From positions 372,001 to 436,000 of the forward strand of contig JAAOOA010000092.1 in NCBI GenBank assembly GCA_012861695.1: a stretch of 64,000 nucleotides of DNA. Reading direction: 5' to 3'. The translations under genes were made by a program, and so were the position numbers. This DNA is from Trematomus loennbergii. Lineage: Eukaryota > Chordata > Actinopteri > Perciformes > Nototheniidae. Position 1 is the stretch's first letter. Each line of letters opens with the position of its first letter. Positions 1-9,568 of this stretch are shown here, piece after piece. The notes beneath the pieces were generated by a model. That model saw only the letters and a list, made by a program, of their open reading frames with translations. It searched no databases and had not been told where the DNA came from.

Positions 1-774
1 CTTCCTTACCACTAGCTCTAGTGGTCGTGTAAGAAACAACATGCTTGATTGCAAACGCTCCGGAGGGACGTTTATTCACAAATAACCCACTCTGGAAAAT
101 CCTAAATTGTGGAATAGTTTGGCCATTAAAATGCTTTTTGATTCGATTTCTAGCGAGAAGTGTATTATTGTACTATTGTATTATTGTATTGTAGAATCCA
201 CATCCAGTCGATGTGTAGGATCTATAGTTTGATAGATATTACGAAGATGATTTGAGGTCTCGCCAGGATAACGTGTATATGCGGCAGCTTCCATGTAAAG
301 TTAGCGTCAACCCTCACGGGTGAAAACAGTATTTCCGGTCTCGAAGTTTTCATAATAAACCGGAAGTATTCACCTCACTGTCAAATGATTACACACAGTG
401 ATATCTGCATTACTCATCCACTAAAAACATCAGTTTATCCTTGTTAATTACACAATATTGATTGGTTTAAATTGTGTACAATGCTTTTGTGTTTTTAACC
501 TTCGATTCGGAGAAACAAATAGTTTTTTCGGAGTTTAGACACTACAGTTTCCGAAGACACTACACTACCCAGAATCCCAGCTATCGTTTGGGACTACAAC
601 ATCCGCCTTGCCCGTGATTAGTCCTCAAGCCCTGTGATTGGATGTTGGAGTGACAGTGCGACAAGGTTACGCCGAGCGTCAACAGCTCTTTGAAATGGAA
701 TGGAACCACGGCAGACTTTCCAAAACTGGAATTGGACGGGTCAGCCCTCCCCCCCCCAGAACTACACATGCTGG
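1..774. other. no gene recognised
   Basis: No coding region or named repeat is recognised here. The short open frame near 581-769 (minus) has no family features. A stretch near 560-580 resembles, in inverted form, a stretch near 1925-1945 just beyond the inverted-repeat element that follows. This could mean an older, larger element surrounds it, but the match is short. Confidence 0.5.
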
Positions 775-780
775 CTATTG

Positions 781-1889
781 AGTGGCGAAGTCACGCCCAT
801 CTACTTCCGCCCCATGGGACCTTATTTCGAAAAATAATGTATTGAAGTCAATGGAGAGAGAAAACTTATCTTTCGATCCCGTTTGAATTGTGCCATGAAT
901 TACACATATGATGTTTGTCAATCTTAAAAAATAATTTCCATGTCAAAAAAGTCACAGTTTGTCGTAAAACTGTTGAAATATAAGACTATGAAAAATATGC
1001 AACTAGAAAGACTACAAATCCCAGAGTCGCGTAAGTGATGTCACAATTGTTTTCCTCCACTAGCTAAGATCAGCGCCATATAGATATAATCTATCTATAT
1101 GGCGCGGCTAAGATAAGATAACTTTAACAAGATGCCTGTGTGCTTAGTACCAGGTTGTTAAAATACCAGCAATGGGTCTTGCTCATTCTTTCGCTTCCCG
1201 TCTGATGAAAGAGGAGTGTCTGGATCAAGCTAGCTAGTAGCTAGCACGTTAGTTAGCATTACAGCCGTGTCATTTTTATTAGCCTTAACATGAAGTAACA
1301 TGAAGTAACCCAAAATGTTAAACAGTAAGAGTAGTAGTCATATTTCGTGAACCCTTTGAAGAGTACTGTCACCGGTGTGATCATTCTATAATACACAATT
1401 TAAGCCCCGGGGGAGAAATGCTAACGCTAACGCTAGCGATCTTCTCTACTTCATGCTATCTGCACAAATGGTTGACATTAAACATTAAAACGACCAGACA
1501 GTTCAGAGAGAATCAAAGGAAGGCAGGCAGGCAGCTTTGCATGACATTCTTCAGGACGTGTTTCATTGTGGTGATAGTGAGGGTAGTCAATCGTTTTGTT
1601 GACAGTAGTGACGGCCATCTTGGTGACGTGTGTTGTTCTGTGGGATCAGAGATGTAGTTCATTGAACGTTTCACACAAACAAATGTGTTACTTCACAGTT
1701 TTACGACACATTTTTTTTTTTTTTACTTGCAAATTATCTTTTAAATGGACAAACATCATATGTGTAATTCGTGGCACAATTCAAACGGGATCGAAAGATA
1801 ATCTTTCTCTCTCCATTGACTTCAATACATACATTTTCCGAAATAAGGTGCCATGGAGGTCCACCGGAGGGGGAGGGACTTCGCCACTT
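781..1889. mobile_element. DNA transposon with ~190-bp terminal inverted repeats, P-element-like remnant
   Basis: The stretch 781-973 reappears as an imperfect reverse complement at 1691-1889; both arms start AGTGGCGAAGT when read inward. The 6-bp word CTATTG lies directly outside both ends (775-780 and 1890-1895) and is the likely target duplication. Between the arms sit a short perfect hairpin (1073-1086 with 1092-1105) and a degenerate THAP zinc-finger start (1132-1233). THAP fingers are the DNA-binding domain of P-element transposases, so a P-like non-autonomous element is the best reading. P elements normally duplicate 8 bp, so superfamily assignment rests on the THAP remnant. Long inverted arms could instead indicate a foldback element that captured a THAP exon. 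Confidence 0.7.
1132..1233 (+). pseudogene. THAP zinc-finger N-terminal fragment (broken)
   Basis: Reading from ATG at 1132 gives MPVCLVPGC, then a stop in place of the next residue, then an Asn and, about a dozen residues on, a Phe-x-Phe-Pro-like segment (FFRFPSDE). This matches the opening of the C2CH THAP domain: Met-Pro, the first Cys pair, an Asn right after it, and a Phe-Pro motif. Only this first portion is present; the second Cys and the zinc-binding His are not found downstream. The in-frame TAA inside the finger and the missing remainder make it non-functional. It lies between the inverted repeats of a transposon, so it is transposase-derived rather than a host THAP gene. A second THAP start lies at 36375. 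Confidence 0.6.
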
Positions 1890-1895
1890 CTATTG

Positions 1896-2736
1896 TGTTT
1901 CGCAACATGTTCTATGGCACGTCTCTACTGGGAATTGTAGTTTTATAAGACGTTTTCGTATTTCCCACAATTAGAAGTTGCCATTATTAAACTGTGTACA
2001 CCCTGGAGGTTTAGGGGATACGAAACACAGTGGTGTTATCAAATTTAAAACATATAATTAATAAATGGGTGAAAATTGCTTGTGTCCATAATGGGCAGCA
2101 TTAATATATACCCACATGATAGCTAAGGTCAGAAGAGCTTTATTTAACAGCTGCTCTTATGTCTGTGACCCCTCCTGTTGTTAATTGATAAGCCTTGAAA
2201 CATGCACTTGTCAAGGTTCAGAGGCACATTTTGCAAATATGGCAGTAGCCATCGATCATCTTAAGATAAGACAGGGCTGCCAAGTTTCAGTAAAAAGTAG
2301 GAGTGAGACTTTCGGGGGAAGATATGTTCGGATTTGGCCTTTTTCGGATTTGGCCTTTTTTAACGTCGATTTAGAGGAATATCTCAATTTAAATTAACAT
2401 TAAGACTGTTGTGATGTCTTCACCCCATGCCAGCTGCTCTCCCTGCACTGTCGGCCTCCTCATGCTTATATAGTGTTAATAATTGACCAGCACAAGTAGA
2501 AATGAAAACAATTGTAACAAGAAAAAGTTTGACAAATAAAATACATTTATTTATAAAATGTCAATATAAAGAAAACATAGCAGCCTTTTAAGAAACAATA
2601 GCAGCCTTTTAAGAACCAATAGCAGCCTTTTCCTTTAGTGCATTTTTTTTTTAAGTGTAACACAATTAGAACCAGAATAATATATATATATATATTATAA
2701 AAAATAAAGTGCATGTCTTTGTTTGTGTGTTTTGGT
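1896..2736. other. intergenic, no gene recognised
   Basis: No supported coding region. There is a short (TA)n tract near 2680-2698 and a triplicated motif containing AGCAGCCTTTT near 2580-2630. The stretch lies just downstream of the stop of the minus-strand hAT-like pseudogene, so it may hold its 3' untranslated region. Confidence 0.4.
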
Positions 2737-3015
2737 TTACATGACATGTCTCATGTTGTAGGTGTTTGTGGCAGATTTTGATGCCTTGATGACAGAGGGA
2801 GGGGGCTCCCATTTGAAACACTGTGGCTCAAGGTTTGCCATCTTCACAGTCATGATGGATGATAGAGTTCCATCAAGAGCCAAACTGTTTCGGGTTTTGG
2901 TTTTGTTCAGTCCCACCACAGAGAACACTCGTTCAGCATCAGCATTTGAATGTGGAAGTACCAACACCAACTTGGCAATACGAGAGAGCCTCCCAAATCT
3001 GCTCATACCGGTCAC
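2737..3015 (-). pseudogene. hAT C-terminal dimerisation exon
   Basis: This is the last exon of the disrupted hAT-like gene. The acceptor (CAAAG) lies just above 3015 and the stop codon is at 2737-2739. The 92-residue reading contains the signature SNADAERVFSVVG followed by K-T-x-T-R-N, the hAT dimerisation core that holds transposase subunits together. The exon is open with no internal stop, unlike other parts of the gene. Confidence 0.85.
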
Positions 3016-3120
3016 CTTTGAAAAATGTACATAGGAAGCCTAATTACTCTCAAGTATTTTTGTATAGAATTAAGTTGATTATGTCAATGGGTATTTCAAA
3101 GGGTGCAGAATAATTCTTAC

Positions 3121-3277
3121 CTTATTCTTCATTGATGCCATGTTCCCCCAAAAGCTCTCAATGTCGAACGTGGCTGGGTCTTCGGGCATGGCAATGTCCA
3201 TGGACTGGTAGTCCAGAAACTCCTCACTCAGTTTGTCACGCTCGTCAGGTCCGTTGTATGAGAGAAGTTCAGGAAAC
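3121..3277 (-). pseudogene. hAT-like gene internal exon
   Basis: Open reading bounded by an AG acceptor (TTTTTAG side) above 3277 and a GTAAGAATT donor at 3112-3120. The text runs FPELLSYNG to ASMKNK, with an acidic middle (DIESFWGNM) of the type that precedes the dimerisation domain in hAT proteins. It joins the exon ending at 3015. Confidence 0.7.
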
Positions 3278-3500
3278 CTAAAAAGAACACAATGTGTACT
3301 GATCTGGTAAAGTAATGTAGCTGAAACGGGTTGTTTTTCAGATGTGGTCATTAAACTTTACAATCTATTAAGAAAATGTTAAGAAAATGTGACAAGAGCC
3401 AAGAGTCTTTAACCTGCTCTACTTATTAAGCATATTGAGATAACTTGTGTTATGATTTGGCACTATAGAGAAATGTACCTGACTTGATACCCCAACTAAC

Positions 3501-3733
3501 CTGTCGACAAAGTACAAGGCGTCTTCCACTCCACACTCTACCTTCTGCTGGACATCCAGAAACATGGCATGTTTTATCAGGGGCTCTCTCATGGGGAGTT
3601 TCTTCATGGCATACTCCACAGCCCTCACCAGAAACGCCACTGCTGCCTGCTGTAACCTCTGCACTTGCTGCGGTGTAATGTCTCCTGCATCAAGGAGCCT
3701 GTTGAGTGTAGCTCGAGTAGTGAAGCTTTTCTC
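3501..3733 (-). pseudogene. hAT-like gene internal exon
   Basis: Open across the whole span, from EKSFTTRATLNRLLD to EDALYFVDR, between an AG acceptor above 3733 and the donor GTTAGT at 3495-3500. The QQVQRLQQAAVAFL and PLIKHAMFLDVQQK stretches are the helical middle region typical of hAT transposases. Confidence 0.7.
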
Positions 3734-3947
3734 CTACGAGAGACACAATAAATCAACAACGTCACAGAGGTCATTAAGGTGCTGTATGCGATTCTGGAGA
3801 AAGATTGGTGCAATATGTTCTCATTCCCAACACCAACATGTCAGTATGAGACTGGGAATAAGACCGGTGTTGAGTCACTTTAGCAATCATCAACAACCAC
3901 AATAGCTAACTTGAAAGCACCCCTTTAAGTATCTTCATCACATCAGT

Positions 3948-4010
3948 GATTGATTGATTGATTGAATACTTTATTAGACAGAAATGCAAACAGCACAAGG
4001 TACAGTCACA
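3948..4010 (-). repeat. LINE-like 3' tail with (ATTG)n
   Basis: Tandem TGAT units at about 3948-3975 followed by AATACTTTATTAGACAG look like the 3' terminus of an L2-type LINE in minus orientation, lying in an intron of the hAT-like pseudogene. The same kind of tail ends the LINE at 18774. Only the tail is recognised, so clade assignment is tentative. Confidence 0.45.
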
Positions 4011-4216
4011 CATTTGGGCTAAAAGGATAACATTAAAAAGTCCTGTGGACTTGTTTCCATTGTGGTCCTATGTGTGTGATGAGATGAGATGACATTATCA
4101 AACTCATAACTTGTCTGCACAAACAGCCCTCTAACAAACACAAACAGTATTATGTGAGTGAGATCAGTGAGTGGATAGTGTATGTGCATCTGCTGATGTG
4201 AAACTTGGAGGATTAC

Positions 4217-4325
4217 CTGGCAGTTGGTTTGATGGGTCCTTATAGAGGATTTCATGCAATTCCCGGTGCTGCAGTGCTGCAGGCTTCAGAAACTTCGAGA
4301 GCAACTTGCGGATGAAACTCCGTAT
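4217..4325 (-). pseudogene. hAT-like gene internal exon
   Basis: Open reading IRSFIRKLLSKFLKPAAL and onward to YKDPSNQLP, between the acceptor TTTGTAG above 4325 and the donor GTAATC at 4211-4216. It is 109 nt long and leaves one base too many for the next exon's open frame, suggesting either a one-base sequence error or decay. Confidence 0.65.
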
Positions 4326-4498
4326 CTACAAATTTGTATTTCAGAAAAGATTTACAAAATTACATTTAACCTAGAAGTAGAGTGCTAATGAAAAAAGGAA
4401 CAAACATAGTACATTATTACTAGCATACTGTATTACTAGCATACTGTATCCCAACCTTCCCAATTGACCTCATCATGAAGAAGGAAGATGGAGGACTT

Positions 4499-5315
4499 TG
4501 AGTAAACAGATATGGTTCTAAACTGTATTGAAGTAAACATGTATTATTTTGAATTGTATTTTAGTGAACATGTATTGTTTGAACTGTTTTAAGTAATCAC
4601 ATATATAGATATTGTATTCTCACTTACAACTCACTGACCCAGAGATCCTGTTACACACACATACACCTCCTCCCACCAGCACACACACATATTCTTTTCA
4701 AGGTTCTTTCTGGGCATCAATATATCTGTGTACAATGTTTGGTTGTCTGGGAAAGAATAGTTTGTGTGAAATATTCCTTGGGAAAGTAAGGAGTGAATAT
4801 CGGTGCAGAGATAAGATTGACTCTGCCTTGTGAACTTCCGAATCTCAGCTGTGTCAGAAGAAAACATACTTTTTCTCAGAACTCTGATTCGCTGTATTGG
4901 ACCCGACCAGAAGTGAATCCAACCAGTAAAAACACCTGGGGGAGTGAGCAGCTCACACAGCTCCTCCCCACGGACTCTCTGATTCGCTTCGGAGTAAAAT
5001 GGGAAGGAAGAAGTCAAACATCTCCGCCCCAAAATATGAATATGAATACTGTTGTTTTTGCATGTAAAATGCTTCTGTTTGCTGACTGGCTGGTCCCGAT
5101 ACCTGTATCGCACCGCAGTAGAAACCTGAAGTCCGGAGTACTCTGTAAACTTGTATACGTGTTTTGTTTCTTACCAGTAAAATCAGATTATTGTTATAAC
5201 CTTTATTCCGGTGTTTTGAATTCCTTTCTTTATTAAATATAACCAGCCTCATCTAACGAACGGCGCGTAGCGGAGGGGGGCTTTAAGCCACCATCCAACA
5301 GTGTTTGCTACAACA
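4499..5315 (+). repeat. provirus 5' LTR
   Basis: Begins TG and ends CA, 817 bp, and matches 9167-10829 once the hAT insertion there is removed. Differences include about eight substitutions and at least seven one-base or two-base gaps. Most gaps leave this copy shorter (for example GTAAGGAGTG here against GTAAGGGAGTG in the other copy). A TTATTAAATATAA stretch near 5230 could serve polyadenylation or promoter function, but U3, R and U5 limits are not clear. Confidence 0.92.
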
Positions 5316-5318
5316 ATA

Positions 5319-5336
5319 TGGTGACCCCGACGTGAT
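5319..5336 (+). promoter_or_regulatory. primer-binding site matching tRNA-Trp
   Basis: The 18 bases TGGTGACCCCGACGTGAT lie three bases after the 5' LTR. They are complementary to the 3' end of tRNA-Trp, the primer known from avian alpharetroviruses. This placement fixes the LTR end and shows that the element used tRNA-Trp to start reverse transcription. Confidence 0.9.
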
Positions 5337-7200
5337 GAGTGCTGATCTCTAGAAAGGAACACCGACAGCCAGCGGACGGAATTCAGTCCAGGGGAGGACA
5401 CCTAGATACCGTGACAACTAAACCATGGCCTATACAAAAGGTGAGCAGACACCTGTTTTGACTACAAAAATCTGTGATTGATTATACTACAACATTTTAG
5501 AGTTGTCAGCGGCGTTCTCAGTGTTCTTAGTCACGGTAGGAAATACAATACATATTCTAGTTGGGAAAGTGCTTAGAGTCAGGTAGAGCATTCCTGTACC
5601 TAAGGCACAAAGTGTTTGTAAGAGGCGGGTAGCTAAGTCCCGTGCCTTAACTCACTAAGAAAGACTGCAAGTACGTAAAAAACAGATGGGTTAAAATCCC
5701 CGTAAGTCAAGTAAAGATTGATTAATACGGTTGGCTTGTTAGTGCTTTAATGAAGACTACGAGGGCGTAAAAAACAGATGGGTTAAAGTCCCCGTAAGTC
5801 AAGTACAGACTATACGGTTGTCTCGTAGATAAAAGGTTGTTATAAAGAACTTCCTATTGAATAACAATCGAGTGGGCAATCCCTCTTTGAAAATTGCTAG
5901 AATTGTTATATGTGGGTGATACGAGAGGAGAGACGCGACTCCAACTAACCATTTGGAACGACCGAATCTCATCACAACTCTTGCTGTGGGGTTAATCAGG
6001 CTCATTAAACGTGACGATAAAGAGATTTTGTTGACTGGGTTCCGACTCCTTGCCTGAAGCCGCAATCGCCGTAAGGGGGTTGTAGAAGCTTGCTTCAGGA
6101 AGTCACGCTATCTGTTGAAATATACATCGCACAATAAAAATCTGCCTGACTGTATGGGGATAAAATGTGTAAAACTGCAAACATAATTTAAGAACACCAC
6201 TCTGTACACAGTACATACTTAGAAAAGAAGTAGTACACGGAGATAGAATTCAGATAGTACGAAGTCTGTATAAGGGAATAAACTCTGTGTGATTTTTTAC
6301 GTCAAATCTGTGTAATAATTGAGAGAAAACAGCAGAAGTAGGAGTTGTGTGGAAAGTGTGCAGAGTCTGCCAGAGAGGGGAAGCTCATTCGTGGTCAGCT
6401 GCTGCCCTCTGGTGGCGAACAGGGAGTGTAACATATTTTGCACTGTTTCACACTGGACAACTTTAAATTTCGGACAGGACATTCCAATAAATACAATAAG
6501 GACGTTAAGAGTAAAGACAAGAATTGTCCAGTATATTAAATAAATACAAACGAACACATATCAACATAGTCAGATAATATAAACGAGGTCAATCATGGAA
6601 GGAGATTTTGAAAAAATGATTAGGCGTTCCAATTTCCGGAAGCTTCCGCGAGCAATGGGAACAGACTGAGAGATTGATTTTCAGTGGAATCAAACAGAGA
6701 GAAAAAAAAGGGAGTCTCAAGTATTTGTGGCTGAAGTGAAGCTCATTCTGGTCAGGTGCTACCATCTGGTGGCCAACAGGGTGTGGCACAAAACAAACAG
6801 AGACTAATGGTAAATTAAGGTTTGGCTCCATCTGCTGGACATATGATATATAAGTAATAATAATATATAATATATAACTGATATTTAATAACTGATATAT
6901 AAGGCTCGATATTTCTGAAAATGAGAACACCGTTAACGGCATTCTATTTCAGAAAAAGGGGGATGTAGATCAGGCAATATGTATGTGAGATTATTACGTT
7001 TTTAAGAGAAATTGATAATTTAAAATAATCTAGTTTTGGTTCTTTTTTGTTTGTTTGTTTTGTTTGTTTGTTTCTTTTTTGTTTGGTTTTGTTTTATTTC
7101 TTTGTTTATTGTTTTCTGCATAGTCTCTTGTCCACACTCCAGTCTAGTTGGTGGCGGTAATGCACCTACAAGTTGGTTTGCCAACCGCCAATAAACACTA
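5337..7200 (+). other. provirus leader and decayed gag-pol region
   Basis: No gag, protease or RT is recognised. An ATG at 5425 is followed after four sense codons by AAAG/GTGAGC (GT at 5441), a plausible retroviral splice donor. A ~40-bp direct repeat (CGTAAAAAACAGATGGGTTA core) occurs near 5676 and 5767. A second pair (core CTCTGGTGGC / ATCTGGTGGC) lies near 6410 and 6765. Poly-pyrimidine runs of TTTG type fill 7040-7110. Confidence 0.55.
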
Positions 7201-7212
7201 AAGAAGTAGAAG
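7144..7212 (+). repeat. retroposon 3'-end fragment
   Basis: The segment TTGGTGGCGGTAATGCACC, then TTGGTTTGCCAACCGCCAATAA, and a ragged AAGAAGTAGAAGAG tail resembles a frequent fish dispersed repeat with a GAA-rich tail. GGCGGT and ACCGCC form a small hairpin. Family recognition is from memory of similar fish sequence. It lies within the provirus, so it is probably a later insertion. Confidence 0.4.
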
Positions 7213-7269
7213 AGATGAGTTCAAAACCATATTTCCAGCAACTTAAGGGCTTGGTATGAGACTTCTCCA

Positions 7270-7535
7270 CACAGGTTGCTGACGCCAAAGGGGGACCCGA
7301 GAAACACGAGGCCAACACAGCAGAGTTCGTCTGGCTGAAAGTCATCAGGCCTAAGTGACTCAACCCCAGGTTTTCCGGCCCCTACCGAGTGACCCAAAGG
7401 ACCTCCCATGCCGTCCGCCTAGAAGGAAAGGGAGACAACTGGTACCACTGGAGCCAGTGTGCGGTCGGGAAAACACCTGCGAGGACCCTAGACGACATCA
7501 GGACAGATCTGGCCCTCGTCAAGGCAGTCGACCCA
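7270..7535 (+). pseudogene. retroviral integrase C-terminal fragment
   Basis: One frame reads EFVWLKVIRPK, stop (TGA), then FSGPYRVTQRTSHAVRLEG and NWYHWSQC. This is the SH3-like C-terminal domain of retroviral integrase: the G-P-Y/W turn followed by T-x-H/A-A-V and a W-x-H motif. The TGA sits where related proteins have Trp, so one G-to-A change closed the frame. Everything upstream that would carry the HHCC finger and D-D-E core is absent. The frame then runs into the tandem repeat at 7536. Confidence 0.75.
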
Positions 7536-7835
7536 GAAGCGTCATCAGCGGACCGGAGGAGGAGGATCGGGACATCTCTCCAGCAGTCGACCCAGGAGGC
7601 GCCATCAGCGGACCGGAGGAGGAGGATCGGGAAGACATCTCTCCAGCATCGACCCGGAAGCCGCCATCAGCGGGCCGGAGGAGGAGGATCGGGAAGACAT
7701 CTCTCCAGCATCGACCCGGAAGCCGCCATCAGCGGGCCGGAGGAGGAGGATCGGGACATCTCTCCAGCATCGACCCGGAAGCCGCCATCAGCGGGCCGGA
7801 GGAGGAGAATCCGGACGACATCTCTCTAGCAGGCA
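7536..7835 (+). repeat. ~60-63-bp coding minisatellite, about five copies
   Basis: A GC-rich unit containing CATCAGCGGGCCGGAGGAGG recurs near 7540, 7600, 7663, 7726 and 7786 with indels of three to six bases. In one frame the copies read ISGPEEEDRDISPA, strongly charged. It begins right after the integrase remnant, between pol and env, a place where retroviruses do not normally keep repeats. Copies two to four are near identical, so expansion is recent relative to the provirus. Confidence 0.85.
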
Positions 7836-8155
7836 GCCCAGAAACCGCCGTCAGCGGGCTGGGGGGACAAAGACACGGCAAACCAAGAGGGCACAGGGAA
7901 CTCCACTTCCCGCTGAAACAGGTTGATATAGCCGGTGTGGAACTTTGTTTAATAATCAATTTTTTGAGGAACTTTCAACTTTACTTTTATATCCCATTGT
8001 TTAAGGGATTTGGTATATTTTTGCCCATTATTTTGGGGACTTTTATATCCCATAATTTAAGGGATTTGTATATTTGCCCATTGTTTAAGGGATTTGTTTA
8101 TTTTTATTCTACAGAACTATGTGTTAAAGGTTCCAGGAAATGTTGAAGGGTTCTT

Positions 8156-8681
8156 TTGGGGCAGACTACTGACATATGTGGGGACCCGCATTTACCATTA
8201 AAAACCTATCGCTTAAAATCAATCACTAACCAAGTTGGGAATAACTCCTGTTTTACTTTCCAAATAGGCCCTTTTATCATTACTCAACATCTGGACGAGG
8301 GTAGATGTCTATTTAAATACTCCTCGCACTCAAGAGGGTTTTGGCATATCTGGGTCTCAATCTCCCTCAGGGGGCACGTTTTGTATTCTGGGAAACCAAG
8401 GTACGATCGCATTGACCATTGGTAATATACGGTTTAAAGATACCAGAAGAATTGGAGCTAACAGCATAATTATGTACGGGCACTGGAGAATGGTAGCAGG
8501 CCTGGGCCTCCTACTTACCATTATGGTAACGATCATTTTCATTGTCTGTAAAACTAATGATGTTCTTTCTCCAACTCTCGCCCCAGAGGAAGAGATAGTA
8601 AGGACCAAAAGAGGGACTAGAGTAGCGAGCTTTATGTCCCAAAAAGAACCTTCACTCTCCAAGAAGGTAGCGACGGAATAG
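8156..8681 (+). pseudogene. envelope-region remnant with one membrane segment
   Basis: Two overlapping frames (8156-8425 and 8412-8681) lie between the integrase remnant and the envelope tail. The second has a hydrophobic stretch (MVAGLGLLLTIMVTIIFIVC) about 28 residues in, followed by a basic TKRG site. By position this is a leader or surface-subunit start of env, but no family motif confirms it. Most of env between here and 8770 is missing. Confidence 0.4.
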
Positions 8682-8770
8682 TGGACATAGATCTGTGCGC
8701 AATCGCCCCATGTTCCAACTGACAAATCATACTCAGGTCTCGCTAAATATGTCTGCCTCACCCCAACAGT

Positions 8771-8947
8771 CTTCTAATTTCTGTGGCTACTTTTATTGCC
8801 ATTTTAGAGACATGTGGTTGTTGTTGTGTGCCTTGTATCCGCTCATTGTGTGTTAGACTCATCAGTTCCACCATTGAGGGAAAAGCTGCCCCTTCCCCTT
8901 CGTACCAAATGCCCTTGTTGGCTTATGGCTTGGGAAGAGTACGATGA
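8771..8947 (+). pseudogene. envelope transmembrane-subunit C-terminal fragment
   Basis: An open frame of 58 codons ends at TGA 8945-8947. It has a hydrophobic span followed by the Cys cluster CGCCCVPCIR and a cytoplasmic tail. That membrane-proximal Cys-rich pattern is typical of class I (gamma/epsilon-like) retroviral transmembrane subunits. Fusion peptide, heptad repeats and the rest of env are absent. The 3' LTR follows after about 220 bp. Confidence 0.7.
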
Positions 8948-9155
8948 CTCAGCCGACAAGGACAAACTTTTTTAAACATATTTTGGTCTCCTCCACTGTC
9001 ATAAGAAGTTGTTGTGGTGGACTGTTCCTAAAGGTTTAAAGTGCTCTAAATCCCAGCTTCTGATGGATTTATATAAATGTTGGAACAGACACAGTAGAAA
9101 AGAATGACAGTGGTTATGTTTCAAATGCTATATGTTGATCTCGTGAGGTGAGATC

Positions 9156-9165
9156 AAAAGAGGGA
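9156..9165 (+). promoter_or_regulatory. polypurine tract
   Basis: AAAAGAGGGA lies one base before the TG that opens the 3' LTR at 9167, the position of the plus-strand primer in retroviruses. Confidence 0.8.
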
Positions 9166-9166
9166 T

Positions 9167-9517
9167 TGAAGTAAACAGATATGGTTCTAAACTGTATTGA
9201 AGTAAACATGTATTATTTTTAGGGCTGTCAGTCGATTAAAATATTTAATCGCGATTAATCGCATGATTGTCCATAGTTAATCGCGATTAATCGCAAATTA
9301 ATCGCACATTTTTATCTGTTCTAAATGTACCTTAGAGGGATATTTTTCAAGTTTGTAATACTCTTATCAACATATGAGTGGACAACTATGCTTTATATGT
9401 TTGTTTATTATCATTTGAACAATGACAAATATTCTCATGAATATTAAACACAACAACCTCTGAACATTACAAATATTCGCCTCAATTCAACCTAGAACCT
9501 CTCTCATACAATAATAC

Positions 9518-9568
<51 letters not shown>

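Noticed and set aside
4631..5236. 160- and 147-codon frames in the 5' LTR
   Set aside because: They lie wholly within LTR sequence, overlap each other on opposite strands and are not conserved in the 3' LTR because of gaps.
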